NCBI RefSeq assembly: GCF_000517405.1 | Contig: NZ_CP006568.1 | Span: 2,108,001 to 2,172,000, forward strand | Direction: 5' to 3' | Origin: Candidatus Sodalis pierantonius str. SOPE | Lineage (GTDB): Bacteria > Pseudomonadota > Gammaproteobacteria > Enterobacterales > Enterobacteriaceae | DNA: 64,000 bases | Part shown: one piece after another, positions 46,849 through 55,557 of the stretch | Position numbering within the stretch: position 1 is the first letter of the stretch | Layout: each line of letters begins with the position of its first letter | The notes under the pieces: generated by a model | The model's database searches: none | Seen by the model: only the letters and a program-made list of their open reading frames with translations | Told to the model about the DNA's origin: nothing | Made by a program: the position numbers and the translations under genes

Positions 46849-48399
46849 TTAGTGATAACTGTCCGGACCTCGGAGGTTTTCGTGAACCAGCATTGATACG
46901 CCGGCTACGTCCTGGGTGACCTCACTTTCACGACCGTGTTTCAATACGTTGGCTATGAAAGAGCGGTTAATGCACCCTTTCTCCAACGCCAGCGCGCAGG
47001 CCTTCTCCAGTCGCGTCGTCTCATAGCGCCGTTGCAGATTGAGTAGCCCCAGCACGGAGCGGTAAGCCTGCTCCGAATAGGCTTTGCTCTTTTGGATGGA
47101 CTCGACCACTTTCAGTGTGCACACACCCACCGACAGCGCCCAACTGCACAGCCTTTCCGGCGTCCACTGACTCTGCCCCTTATGGTTAGCCGGCATGTGC
47201 GCCGCCTGAGTCGTGTGCCTATAGGCGTTATCGCTGCGAGGGTGCGTAGCCACGCAGACGCCCTTATGGTGAATTTGCACCAGCCGTTGGGTGGCGATGA
47301 CGTCAACGCGCTCGCCAACCAGCGGATGCGGCACCGAGTACCAGTTTTTGCCGTAGTCTATGTGGTAATCAGGTCCCACTCGGGCAACGAGATACTCACT
47401 GTATTCCCATTGTGTGGGCGGTAGAGGCCCAAGAGCCGGTTTGTCCAGCTGCTCGAAGCGTTCAAGGCGACTTTGTCCGCCGTAATGACGCATCGGGCGC
47501 AGATTCAACTCATGATTGAGTTCTCGTATCACCTGGTTGAGTTCGGCCAGCGAGTAGAACCTACGTTTACGCAACCGGGCCAAAACCCAGCGTTCTACCA
47601 GCTGCACAGTTGATTCTGCCTTCGCCTTGTCTTTCGGTTTTCTCGGGCGCGCCGGTAGCACCACTGCCTCATAGTGATTTGCCAGCGTCTGGTAGCTCTG
47701 GTTTATGACCGGCTCATAGCGGTCAGGGGTGCTGACAGCGCTGCGCAGATTATCAGGTATCATCAGCTCCGGAACCCCACCCATGAAGTGCAGGCAGCGG
47801 CTATTGGCGTTGAGCCACGATGCCATGTCCTGGCCTTCGCAGGCTTCGATATACGCATAGCCTGACACGCCCATGGCAGCGACGAAGATAGCGACCTGGC
47901 GTACGCTACCGGTCGCAGGGTTGACGATAGGTACGGTGGGGCCATAGAAGTCGATGAAGAGCTTTTCGCCAGCCTTGTGCTCCATGCGCATGGAACGCCG
48001 CTGCTTCTTTTTCCAGTCATGGAACAGTGCACAAAACTGTGAGTAACCGAGGGCATCACCGCCCACGGCGGACTGATATTCCATCCAGAGCAGCTGCTTG
48101 GTCATGCCCTTGCGGCTTAACCCGGTATCGATATCAAGCCAGCTGGGTAAGGTATTGATAACTTTTCCGGATTTGCCGGGATAGAGCAGGCGGTCGAGGT
48201 CGACGGGGGACAGTTCCGCCGGCAATGGCCAGACCAGGTTAGCTACCGTGAATCGGCCGAGGATATCGTGCACGGTAGTACAGCCTATGCCGAGCGCTGC
48301 TGCGATAGTGCGATTCGAGCGACGCTGCTCGAATTTCATACGTAATACATTAATATAGATGCACATTTCCGTTCTCGCTTTCTTCTTTTTACGTGCCAT
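46849..48399 (-). CDS. istA: IS21-family transposase IstA
   Basis: A 516-residue DDE transposase with an N-terminal helix-turn-helix (RSNRTIAAALGIGCTTVHDIL), an integrase core with LFIDFYGPTVPI (first Asp), MIPDNLRSAVS (second Asp) and KAKAESTVQLVERW (Glu), and a C-terminal beta domain (VGERVDVIATQRLVQIHHKG). The frame starts MARKKKKARTEMC and is unbroken, so with istB the element could still be mobile, subject to its left end being split by IS256. Confidence 0.95.
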   Translation of the reverse strand: MARKKKKARTEMCIYINVLRMKFEQRRSNRTIAAALGIGCTTVHDILGRFTVANLVWPLPAELSPVDLDRLLYPGKSGKVINTLPSWLDIDTGLSRKGMTKQLLWMEYQSAVGGDALGYSQFCALFHDWKKKQRRSMRMEHKAGEKLFIDFYGPTVPIVNPATGSVRQVAIFVAAMGVSGYAYIEACEGQDMASWLNANSRCLHFMGGVPELMIPDNLRSAVSTPDRYEPVINQSYQTLANHYEAVVLPARPRKPKDKAKAESTVQLVERWVLARLRKRRFYSLAELNQVIRELNHELNLRPMRHYGGQSRLERFEQLDKPALGPLPPTQWEYSEYLVARVGPDYHIDYGKNWYSVPHPLVGERVDVIATQRLVQIHHKGVCVATHPRSDNAYRHTTQAAHMPANHKGQSQWTPERLCSWALSVGVCTLKVVESIQKSKAYSEQAYRSVLGLLNLQRRYETTRLEKACALALEKGCINRSFIANVLKHGRESEVTQDVAGVSMLVHENLRGPDSYH

Positions 48400-48451
48400 G
48401 CATGCCCCCGGAAGCTAAAAGTCTCCAGAGTATGGCGGAACAGAAGATGAG

Positions 48452-48549
48452 CGATCGGACAGAATCGGAATCGCTGATCGGGCGACCGGAATAAGTGATC
48501 GGATGAAATCAGAATTAGTGATCGGGTGAAATCGGAATCAGTGATCGAA
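48452..48549. repeat. Subterminal octamer series, right end of the IS21-family element
   Basis: Five TGATCGGA-type octamers at 48452 (CGATCGGA), 48475, 48496, 48519 and 48542, mostly 23 bp apart (one gap of 21). They mirror the left-end series in inverted orientation. Confidence 0.85.
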
Positions 48550-48568
48550 TGTGACCGGAACCAGCACA

Positions 48569-48856
48569 CTGAGCGAACGGCGCCCGCAGCGACATACGTC
48601 ACCGTCGCTGGCGGTACATCTTGGCGGTAGATGTCGCGTCCGGCACCTCTTTTTTCCCTCGGTCTTCTTTTCATCGAACCACTAACGTCACGCCAATCCT
48701 TCGAGAAATAAACACGTTTGCCGTAGAGGGACCGCCGCCCGCCGAGACATCGCGCCGCATCGAGTCCCCGCCCGCTGAGAAAGGGAGCGTGCCAGTCCGC
48801 CCTCCGTTGACCACCACTCAGCATCGCGCTGCCGCACGCTGGCCAATAGCGCGGGA
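48569..48856. other. Non-coding stretch between the IS21-family element and mutT
   Basis: 288 bp with no recognised gene. In E. coli yacG and mutT are convergent with a much shorter spacer. The sequence may be what remains of a rearrangement at the right flank of the IS. Confidence 0.4.
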
Positions 48857-49246
48857 TTAATCCGCCGTCAGTTGGCGAATGATAGCCGCGTTGGCCGGCG
48901 GAAACTCTTCAGCCTTTAGCGCCTGCTGCGGGCACCAACGCACCGGCACTCCCTCGTTGCCGCAGGGAGTGCCGCGCCACTGCTCCACCAGAAAGAAATA
49001 AAACGCCAGCTGCCGCTCGGCGAAGTGATGCTGGGTCGTCGCCAGCAAATGGGCCTGCTCGACATCAATACCGGTCTCTTCACGCAGTTCGCGATACAGC
49101 GCCTGTTCGGGATTCTCTCCCGGCTCGACTTTGCCGCCGGGGAACTCCCAAAAGCCGCCCATGTGGACTTCCGCCGGGCGGCGGGCGATAAATATTTCCC
49201 GCCGGGCGTTACGGATGATACCCACCGCGATGGTTCGTATCGTCAT
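48857..49246 (-). CDS. mutT: 8-oxo-dGTP diphosphatase MutT
   Basis: Hydrolyses oxidised dGTP to prevent A:T to C:G transversions. The 129-residue product equals the E. coli length. The Nudix box is complete: GGKVEPGENPEQALYRELREETGI fits GX5EX7REUXEEXGU. The ending is EFPPANAAIIRQLTAD. It follows secA after about 130 bp that include the secA terminator. Intact. Confidence 0.97.
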   Translation of the reverse strand: MTIRTIAVGIIRNARREIFIARRPAEVHMGGFWEFPGGKVEPGENPEQALYRELREETGIDVEQAHLLATTQHHFAERQLAFYFFLVEQWRGTPCGNEGVPVRWCPQQALKAEEFPPANAAIIRQLTAD

Positions 49247-49317
49247 AGCTGTCAGCGCTCCTTAAGGTTATCCCGCACGGCTAGGCCGCGCGTCTTAAAA
49301 AAAGTGTAACCTCTTTT

Positions 49318-49344
49318 CAATAAAACGCCCGGCGAACCGGGCGT
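49318..49344 (-). terminator. Rho-independent terminator of secA
   Basis: On the minus strand an 8-bp stem ACGCCCGG/CCGGGCGT with a TTCG loop is followed by TTTATT, 32 bp after the secA stop. Confidence 0.9.
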
Positions 49345-49375
49345 GACGAACGACTGCTGGCCGCTTGGCATCGGC

Positions 49376-52084
49376 TTACTGCAATTTGCCGTGGCAGTGT
49401 TTGAATTTCTTGCCGGAACCGCACGGGCAAGGATCGTTGCGCCCGACTTTGCTGCCTTCCTGCGCCGAAGAAGCGCTGCCGGTGGCGAGTTCCGCCACCG
49501 GCGCCTGATGGCTTAGCTGCTGCTGTCTAGCCAGACGTTCGGCCTCTTCGCGCCGTTGCTGCTCCATCGCTTCTACCTCTTCCGGCATGCGCACCTGCGC
49601 CTTGCTAAGGGTGCTGATCACTTCATATTTCAACGATTCCAGCATGGCGGCGAACATCACAAAGGATTCGCGCTTGTACTCCTGCTTCGGATCTTTTTGC
49701 GCATAGCCGCACAGATGGATGCCCTGACGCAAATAGTCCATCGCCGCCAAATGCTCTTTCCATAGGGAATCAAGCGATTGCAACATGACGCCTTTCTCGA
49801 AATTGCGCATCATATCGCTGCCGACGATCTCCTCCTTACGCTGATATTGAACCAACGACTGCTCAAGCACGCGCTCACGCAGGGTCTCTTCGTGCAGGCC
49901 CGGCTCGTCGTCCAACCATTGGGCGATAGGCATCTCCAGATCAAAATCATCTTTCAAGCGCTGCTCAAGCCCGGGCACATCCCACATTTCTTCCAGCGAT
50001 TGCGGCGGAATGTAGCTATCGAGGATAGTTTTCAGCACATCCACGCGGATGCTCTTAATGGTCTCGCTAATGTCCGCGACGTCGAGCAATTCGTTGCGCT
50101 GGGTGTAGATTGCGCGGCGCTGATCGTTGGCGACGTCGTCATACTCCAGCAGTTGCTTACGGATATCAAAGTTGCGGCTTTCCACCTTACGCTGGGCATT
50201 GGCAATCGCCTTGGTGACCCACGGGTGCTCAATGGCTTCACCCGGTTTCATGCCCAATTTACGCATCATGCCGGAGACGCGATCTGATGCGAAAATACGC
50301 ATCAGGGCATCTTCCATCGACAGGTAAAAACGGGATGAGCCGGCATCGCCCTGACGGCCGGAGCGGCCGCGCAGCTGATTGTCGATACGGCGCGATTCAT
50401 GACGCTCGGTGCCGATGATATGCAGGCCCCCGGCGGCAAGCACCGCCTCATGGCGCGGCTGCCAGGCATCTTTGATAGCGACGATCTGCTGCTCGTCCGG
50501 CGCTTCCAGGGCCGCGATTTCCGCCTGCCAGCTGCCGCCCAGTACGATATCGGTACCGCGGCCGGCCATGTTGGTGGCGATGGTCACCGCCCCCGGCTGG
50601 CCCGCCTGGGCGACGATCTCCGCCTCCATGGCGTGGAATTTGGCGTTGAGCACTTTATGCGCGATGCCGGCTTTTTCCAGCTCGCCGGAAACCAGCTCTG
50701 ATTTTTCAATGGAGATGGTCCCTACCAGAACCGGCTGGCCGCGTTCGGTGCAGGTTTTGATGTCCTCGATAATCGCGTCGATTTTTTCCTTTTCCGTCAT
50801 GTAGACCAGATCGGCCAAATCTTTGCGGATCATCGGACGGTTGGTGGGCACCACGATGGTATCGAGTTTATAGATGGAGCTGAACTCAAACGCTTCGGTA
50901 TCGGCGGTGCCGGTCATCCCGGCCAGTTTCTCATACAGGCGGAAGTAGTTCTGGAAAGTGATGGACGCCAGCGTCTGGTTTTCATTCTGAATCGCCACGT
51001 TTTCCTTCGCTTCCACCGCCTGGTGCAGCCCGTCGGACCAGCGGCGGCCCGGCATGGTGCGGCCCGTGTGTTCGTCGACGATGATAACTTCACCGTCTTT
51101 GACGATGTAGTCCACATCGCGGGCGAACAGCACGTGGGCGCGCAGAGCGGCGGTCACATAATGCATCAGCATGATGTTGGCGGGGGAGTAGAGCGATTCG
51201 CCCTCCTCCATGATACCGGCTTTCACCAGCAGCTCTTCAATCAGCACCAGCCCCCGTTCGGTCAGGTTCACCTGGCGGGATTTCTCATCCACCGAGAAGT
51301 GGCCCTCGCCCTGAAAGCTTTCGGAATCCTCTTTGTCCTGGGGGATCAAATGCGGGATCAGTTTGTCGACGCGGCGATACATATCGGAGCTGTCTTCCGC
51401 CGGGCCGGAGATAATCAGGGGGGTGCGGGCTTCATCGATCAGAATAGAATCCACCTCATCCACCAGCGCGTAATGTAATTTACGCTGCACCCGCTCCTCC
51501 GAGCTGAACGCCATATTGTCGCGCAGGTAGTCAAAGCCGTACTCGTTGTTGGTGCCGTAGGTGATATCGGCGGCGTACGCGGCTCGCTTGGCCGGCGCCG
51601 GTAGCCCCGGCAGGTTGATGTCGACACTCAGCCCCAGAAACTCAAACAGCGGACGGTTGTTTTCCGCATCGCGCTGCGCCAGATAATCGTTCACCGTGAC
51701 CACATGGACGCCTTTGCCGCTGAGGGCGTTAAGGTAAGCCGGCAGCGTGGCGGTCAAGGTTTTCCCTTCACCGGTGCGCATTTCGGCGATACAGCGATCG
51801 TTAAGCACCATACCGCCCATCAATTGCACATCGAAATGGCGCATGCCGAATACGCGCTTGCTGGCCTCGCGCACCACGGCAAAGGCTTCCGGCAGCAGGC
51901 TGTCGACGGTCGCCCCTTTGGCGATACGCTCGCGGAATTCGACGGTTTTGGCCGCGAGCTGTTCGTCGCTCAACTGCTCCATTGCCGGTTCCATCTGGTT
52001 GATGGCGTCCACCGCCGTGCTCATGCGGCGCAGAGTACGATCGTTACGGCTGCCAAAAATTTTGGTAAGTAATTTTGCTAGCAT
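49376..52084 (-). CDS. secA: Preprotein translocase motor SecA
   Basis: ATPase that drives proteins through SecYEG. The 902-residue product (901 in E. coli) has Walker A MRTGEGKTLTA at residues 102-110, the DEAD-like VDEVDSILIDEARTPL, the second nucleotide-binding region with TNMAGRGTDIVLGG and ESRRIDNQLRGRSGRQGD, and the zinc-binding, SecB-contacting tail CPCGSGKKFKHCHGKLQ. The start (MLAKLLTKIFGSRNDRTL) matches the family. In E. coli its level is set by SecM translational arrest just upstream, but here secM has an early stop. Intact. Confidence 0.98.
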   Translation of the reverse strand: MLAKLLTKIFGSRNDRTLRRMSTAVDAINQMEPAMEQLSDEQLAAKTVEFRERIAKGATVDSLLPEAFAVVREASKRVFGMRHFDVQLMGGMVLNDRCIAEMRTGEGKTLTATLPAYLNALSGKGVHVVTVNDYLAQRDAENNRPLFEFLGLSVDINLPGLPAPAKRAAYAADITYGTNNEYGFDYLRDNMAFSSEERVQRKLHYALVDEVDSILIDEARTPLIISGPAEDSSDMYRRVDKLIPHLIPQDKEDSESFQGEGHFSVDEKSRQVNLTERGLVLIEELLVKAGIMEEGESLYSPANIMLMHYVTAALRAHVLFARDVDYIVKDGEVIIVDEHTGRTMPGRRWSDGLHQAVEAKENVAIQNENQTLASITFQNYFRLYEKLAGMTGTADTEAFEFSSIYKLDTIVVPTNRPMIRKDLADLVYMTEKEKIDAIIEDIKTCTERGQPVLVGTISIEKSELVSGELEKAGIAHKVLNAKFHAMEAEIVAQAGQPGAVTIATNMAGRGTDIVLGGSWQAEIAALEAPDEQQIVAIKDAWQPRHEAVLAAGGLHIIGTERHESRRIDNQLRGRSGRQGDAGSSRFYLSMEDALMRIFASDRVSGMMRKLGMKPGEAIEHPWVTKAIANAQRKVESRNFDIRKQLLEYDDVANDQRRAIYTQRNELLDVADISETIKSIRVDVLKTILDSYIPPQSLEEMWDVPGLEQRLKDDFDLEMPIAQWLDDEPGLHEETLRERVLEQSLVQYQRKEEIVGSDMMRNFEKGVMLQSLDSLWKEHLAAMDYLRQGIHLCGYAQKDPKQEYKRESFVMFAAMLESLKYEVISTLSKAQVRMPEEVEAMEQQRREEAERLARQQQLSHQAPVAELATGSASSAQEGSKVGRNDPCPCGSGKKFKHCHGKLQ

Positions 52085-52160
52085 AGTCAGTCACATCTCA
52101 TCACGGCCCCGTCCATCGGCGGCCAAAAGTCGTTTGCGGGAAAGTTACGGTCCTTCAGGG

Positions 52161-52664
52161 TCAGGCGGCCGCGCGCGGGCCGGCCCGTATTCCCTGCAGC
52201 TGCGCCAGACGGATGCCGGTACGGTGGTCGATGAAGACGACATGGCCCGTTTGACGCAGGCGGCGCACCGGCATCGGCTGCCGCGCTTCGCGATTGAGCA
52301 ACAGGCCGAGAGTGGTAAGCAATACTTGATGCTGCACGCGCAGCGGCGCGACGGCCTCGGGCACCGGCGCGGGGACCCAGGCAATGGAGAGATGACGGAT
52401 GACGGTGCGTATGGCATGCTGGTGCCAATAATCGACGGCGTAGGCGGGGCGACGCGGGACATCCTTCAGCCGCGCCAGCTGGCTGAAGCCGGCCTGGAAG
52501 ACGCTTTGCCGGCTGAGGCTGACGCAGCTGTCGGCCTGGTGCAGCATCTCCTAAGCGCCGCCGGGCAATAACGGCACGCCAAATCCGGCCGCGACCATCC
52601 CCCACAGGAGATGCGACCAGAAATAACGTCTGCCAAATTGTCGCCAACGATTTAAAATACCCAT
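52161..52664 (-). pseudogene. secM: Secretion monitor SecM with an early stop and altered arrest sequence
   Basis: SecM stalls ribosomes when export is slow and so exposes the secA start site. The start at 52664 gives MGILNRWRQFGRRYFWSHLL and a signal-type hydrophobic stretch to PGGA. Codon 38 (52551-52553) is TAG. The same frame then continues to the end with clear SecM sequence (YAVDYWHQHAIRTVIRHLS) and the arrest terminus GIRAGP followed by RAAA. In E. coli the arrest sequence is FSTPVWISQAQGIRAGP; here the residues before GIRAGP read HRTGIRLAQLQ, so the upstream Phe and Trp-Ile are not conserved. An ATG (52547) lies two codons after the TAG and could allow reinitiation, but without a signal peptide. 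Confidence 0.85.
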
Positions 52665-52696
52665 TACCCGATAATGTCTTCCGCCGGAGTGTTGTT

Positions 52697-53224
52697 ATGC
52701 GCGATAGTCGTCCACATCCCATCGACAGCCTGTTTGGCGACGCCGCCGAGACGGGCCGCGTGTCCCTCTCAAAGATTCAGCAGCGGGCCATCATGCTGCT
52801 TAAGCTCAACCGCGCGGTCAGCGCGCTGTTGCCGGCACCGCTGCGCCCCTGGTGCCGCGTTGCCAACGTCCGCCAGGGCGTGATGGTGCTGGAAACCGCC
52901 AATGCCAGCTGGAAGATGCGGTTACGCTATGAACAACCTCAATTATTATCCGCGTTAAGAGCGCAGATTCTACCATCATTGTCGTCCATCGACATCAGGA
53001 TTAACCCTGGCTTGGCGAGAAAACAGGAATTGAACGCGCAAAATAACGACAGCGGCCGGCAACATCACCGGCCGCTCGGGGAAAAGCCGCGGCAATTGAG
53101 CGTACAGAGCGCGGCGTCTATTCGTCATGTGGCGGCGCGCAGCGAAGGGAAATTAAAGAACGCGCTGGAACGACTGGCGGAGCTGGCCGGAGAGAGTGCC
53201 AACCCCGCCCGTCGCGGGAAATAG
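52697..53224 (+). CDS. DUF721 (DciA-like) family protein
   Basis: A 175-residue protein with a DUF721-type N-terminal half: SKIQQRAIMLLKLNRAVSALLPAPLRPWCRVANVR followed by GVMVLETANASWKMRLRYEQPQLLSALR and SIDIRINP. The C-terminal half is polar and low in conservation (Gln, Asn, Arg, Ser). DUF721 proteins include DciA, a helicase-loading factor in bacteria that lack DnaC; whether this enterobacterial version has that role is not known to me. It is divergent from secM with only 33 bp between start codons and convergent with lpxC. E. coli has no gene here, while other enterobacteria such as Yersinia and Serratia do, as I recall. Intact. Confidence 0.8.
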   Translation: MRDSRPHPIDSLFGDAAETGRVSLSKIQQRAIMLLKLNRAVSALLPAPLRPWCRVANVRQGVMVLETANASWKMRLRYEQPQLLSALRAQILPSLSSIDIRINPGLARKQELNAQNNDSGRQHHRPLGEKPRQLSVQSAASIRHVAARSEGKLKNALERLAELAGESANPARRGK

Positions 53225-53300
53225 ACGCCTAACTGCTAACCCTGCCGGCGTAAGCCGGGACGCCGCCGTGAGGCGCTGCTCCACCGTCCGCCGACGACGC

Positions 53301-54218
53301 TCATGCCATAACGAAGGAAGGCGCCTTGAACGCCAGCGGCAGTTCCGCCTCGTCCTCGAAGGTCACCAGTTCCCAAGCTTCCTGGCGCGCCAGCACCGCC
53401 TGCAACAGCTTGTTGTTCATGGCGTGGCCGGATTTGAAGGCGGTAAAAGCGCCAATGATGTTATGGCCGCACATAAACAGGTCGCCGATGGCGTCGAGCA
53501 TTTTGTGGCGGACAAACTCATCTTCAAAGCGCAGGCCGTCTTCGTTCAGCACCCGGTAGTCATCGACCACGATGGCGCAGTCGAAGCTGCCGCCCAGGGC
53601 CAGGCCGCGAGATTGCAGGTACTCGATATCGCGCATGAAGCCAAAGGTGCGCGCGCGGCTTATCTGGCGAACGAACGACTCCGCGGAGAAGTTCAGGAAA
53701 TAACGTTGCGAGCTGGCATCAATCGCAGGATGTTTGAAGTCGATGGTGAAATCGAGCGTAAAGCCGTTATACGGCGCCAGCTCGGCCCATTTATCCCCAT
53801 CCTCGACGCGCACCGCCTGTTTAAGACGCAGGAATTTTTTGGCGCAGTTAAGCTCCTCAATGCCGGCATCCAGCAGCAGGTAAACGAAGGGGCTGGCGCT
53901 GCCGTCCATGATCGGGATTTCAGGTGCATCCACTTCAACGATGATGTTGTCGATCCCCAACCCCGCCAGCGACGCGTTCAGGTGCTCAACGGTGGAAATG
54001 CGCACGTCATGCTCGTTCACCAAGCAGGTGCACAGCATGGTGTCGCGCACCGACCGGGCGTCCGCGGGGAAATCCACCGGCGGGTTCAAATCGGTTCGAC
54101 GATAGATGACCCCGGTGTTTGCCGGTGCAGGGCGTAGTGTCAGTGTGACCTTTTTGCCTGTATGTAACCCCACACCGGTGGCCTGCATGATACGTTTTAA
54201 TGTCCGCTGTTTGATCAT
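53301..54218 (-). CDS. lpxC: UDP-3-O-acyl-N-acetylglucosamine deacetylase
   Basis: Zinc enzyme of the first committed step of lipid A synthesis. The 305-residue product equals E. coli LpxC. Motifs visible: VGLHTGKKVTLTLRPA, zinc ligand STVEHLNASLAGLGIDN (His 79), MDGSASPFV, FDCAIVVDDYRVLNEDGLRF, and the second zinc site FVRHKMLDAIGDLFMCGH. The ATG at 54218 (MIKQRTLKRI) matches the family; the in-frame ATG 15 bp upstream is not supported. E. coli LpxC is controlled by FtsH proteolysis through a C-terminal tail ending in small residues, and here the tail reads KAPSFVMA, similar. Intact. Confidence 0.97.
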   Translation of the reverse strand: MIKQRTLKRIMQATGVGLHTGKKVTLTLRPAPANTGVIYRRTDLNPPVDFPADARSVRDTMLCTCLVNEHDVRISTVEHLNASLAGLGIDNIIVEVDAPEIPIMDGSASPFVYLLLDAGIEELNCAKKFLRLKQAVRVEDGDKWAELAPYNGFTLDFTIDFKHPAIDASSQRYFLNFSAESFVRQISRARTFGFMRDIEYLQSRGLALGGSFDCAIVVDDYRVLNEDGLRFEDEFVRHKMLDAIGDLFMCGHNIIGAFTAFKSGHAMNNKLLQAVLARQEAWELVTFEDEAELPLAFKAPSFVMA

Positions 54219-54324
54219 CGGTTTCTCTCGCAATGTTTAACCATGCCGCCTACTCTGCCCAGTATAGAGGAGAGTGGGCGGGCCAGTTTAGCACAAAGAG
54301 CGGCATTTCCCAAAATGGCACGGT

Positions 54325-55485
54325 TTAATCCGCCTGTTTACGCAGGAACGCCGGAATATCCAGGTAGTCGAGTTCCTTACTTCCCTGGGCGTTTTGCTCA
54401 TTGACCGCCTTGGCCGCCGTTTTCTGCTCCTGAGTGAGCGAAGACAAGCCCGCGGCGTGATCGCGGTAGCGGTTATCCATGACCGGCTGGCTGCTCTGCT
54501 TGTTGGTCACCAGCGTGATTTCCGGGCGCTTGTCCATGCCGATGCCGGTGGCCACGACGGTAACGCGCAGTTCGTCGTTCATATCAGGATCCAGCGAGGT
54601 ACCGATGACCACGGTGGCGTTGTCGGAGGCGAAAGCGCGGATAGTGTTACCCACGGTTTCAAATTCGTCCAGACGCAGGTCGAAGCCGGCGGTGATGTTG
54701 ACCAGTACCCCGCGGGCGCCGGACAGATCGATATCTTCCAGCAGCGGGCTGGAAATCGCCATTTCCGCCGCTTCTTCCGCGCGATCCTCGCCGCAGGCGA
54801 CGCCGGACCCCATCATGGCGTAACCCATCTCCGACATGACGGTGCGCACGTCGGCGAAGTCGACGTTCATCAGGCCCGGACGGGTGATAAGCTCGGCGAT
54901 ACCCTGCACCGCGCCTTTCAGTACGTCGTTGGCGGCGCCGAAAGCGTCCAGCAGCGAAATACCGCGGCCCAGGACTTTCAGCAGCTTATCATTGGGGATG
55001 GTGATAAGCGAGTCGACATGCTTGGAGAGTTCAGCGATGCCCTGCTCGGCGAACGCCATGCGTTTTTTGCCTTCAAAGTTGAAGGGCTTGGTGACCACGG
55101 CAACGGTCAGGATACCCAGATCCTTGGCGACTTCCGCGACAACCGGCGCGGCGCCCGTGCCGGTACCCCCGCCCATGCCGGCGGCGATAAACACCATGTC
55201 GGCGCCCTCAAGCGCGGCCCGCAGCGCTTCGCGATCCTCCTCGGCGGAGTTGCGGCCGACTTCAGGATTGGCGCCGGCCCCGAGCCCTTTGGTGATACCG
55301 CTGCCGATCTGGATAGTCTGGCCCACCGCCGTCTTACGCAATGCCTGCGCATCGGTATTCACCGCGAAGAAGTCCACGCTTTCGATGCGTTCGCGCACCA
55401 TATGCTCGACCGCGTTGCCGCCGCCGCCGCCAACGCCGATGACTTTAATCACCGCGTCGTTGGTTAATTCCATAGGTTCAAACAT
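54325..55485 (-). CDS. ftsZ: Cell division protein FtsZ
   Basis: Tubulin-like GTPase that forms the division ring. The 386-residue product (383 in E. coli) has the tubulin signature GGGTGTG at residues 105-111, the T7 loop around NVDFADVRTVM, and the conserved C-terminal peptide LDYLDIPAFLRKQAD, which ZapD, FtsA and ZipA bind. The start is the ATG at 55485 (MFEPMELTND) after GGAGA; 16 further codons are open upstream but lack homology. Part of the dcw cluster, 72 bp after ftsA. Confidence 0.98.
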   Translation of the reverse strand: MFEPMELTNDAVIKVIGVGGGGGNAVEHMVRERIESVDFFAVNTDAQALRKTAVGQTIQIGSGITKGLGAGANPEVGRNSAEEDREALRAALEGADMVFIAAGMGGGTGTGAAPVVAEVAKDLGILTVAVVTKPFNFEGKKRMAFAEQGIAELSKHVDSLITIPNDKLLKVLGRGISLLDAFGAANDVLKGAVQGIAELITRPGLMNVDFADVRTVMSEMGYAMMGSGVACGEDRAEEAAEMAISSPLLEDIDLSGARGVLVNITAGFDLRLDEFETVGNTIRAFASDNATVVIGTSLDPDMNDELRVTVVATGIGMDKRPEITLVTNKQSSQPVMDNRYRDHAAGLSSLTQEQKTAAKAVNEQNAQGSKELDYLDIPAFLRKQAD

Positions 55486-55557
55486 AATTTCTCTCCGTTT
55501 TGTTCCTGTCGCTTCGGAATCGGCCGCCTGCACAGCCGGGTTCCGTCTTGAAAATCG

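Larger units (their letters stand above)
44632..48568 (-). mobile_element. IS21-family element, interrupted by IS256 copy C
   Basis: Terminal repeats: TGTGCAGATTCCGAC at the left (44632, split by IS256 after 15 bp) and the reverse of TGTGCTGGTTCCGG at the right end (48568). Without IS256 copy C and one target duplication the element is about 2.6 kb, and it carries istA and istB in the usual overlapping order. Each end has a series of TGATCGGA-type octamers about 23 bp apart, probable transposase sites. The flanks (CCAC on the left, CTGA on the right) do not form a target duplication, so one flank has probably been rearranged. Confidence 0.9.

Noticed and set aside
54394..55467. 357-codon plus-strand open frame opposite ftsZ
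   Set aside because: Shadow of ftsZ with no recognisable motif.
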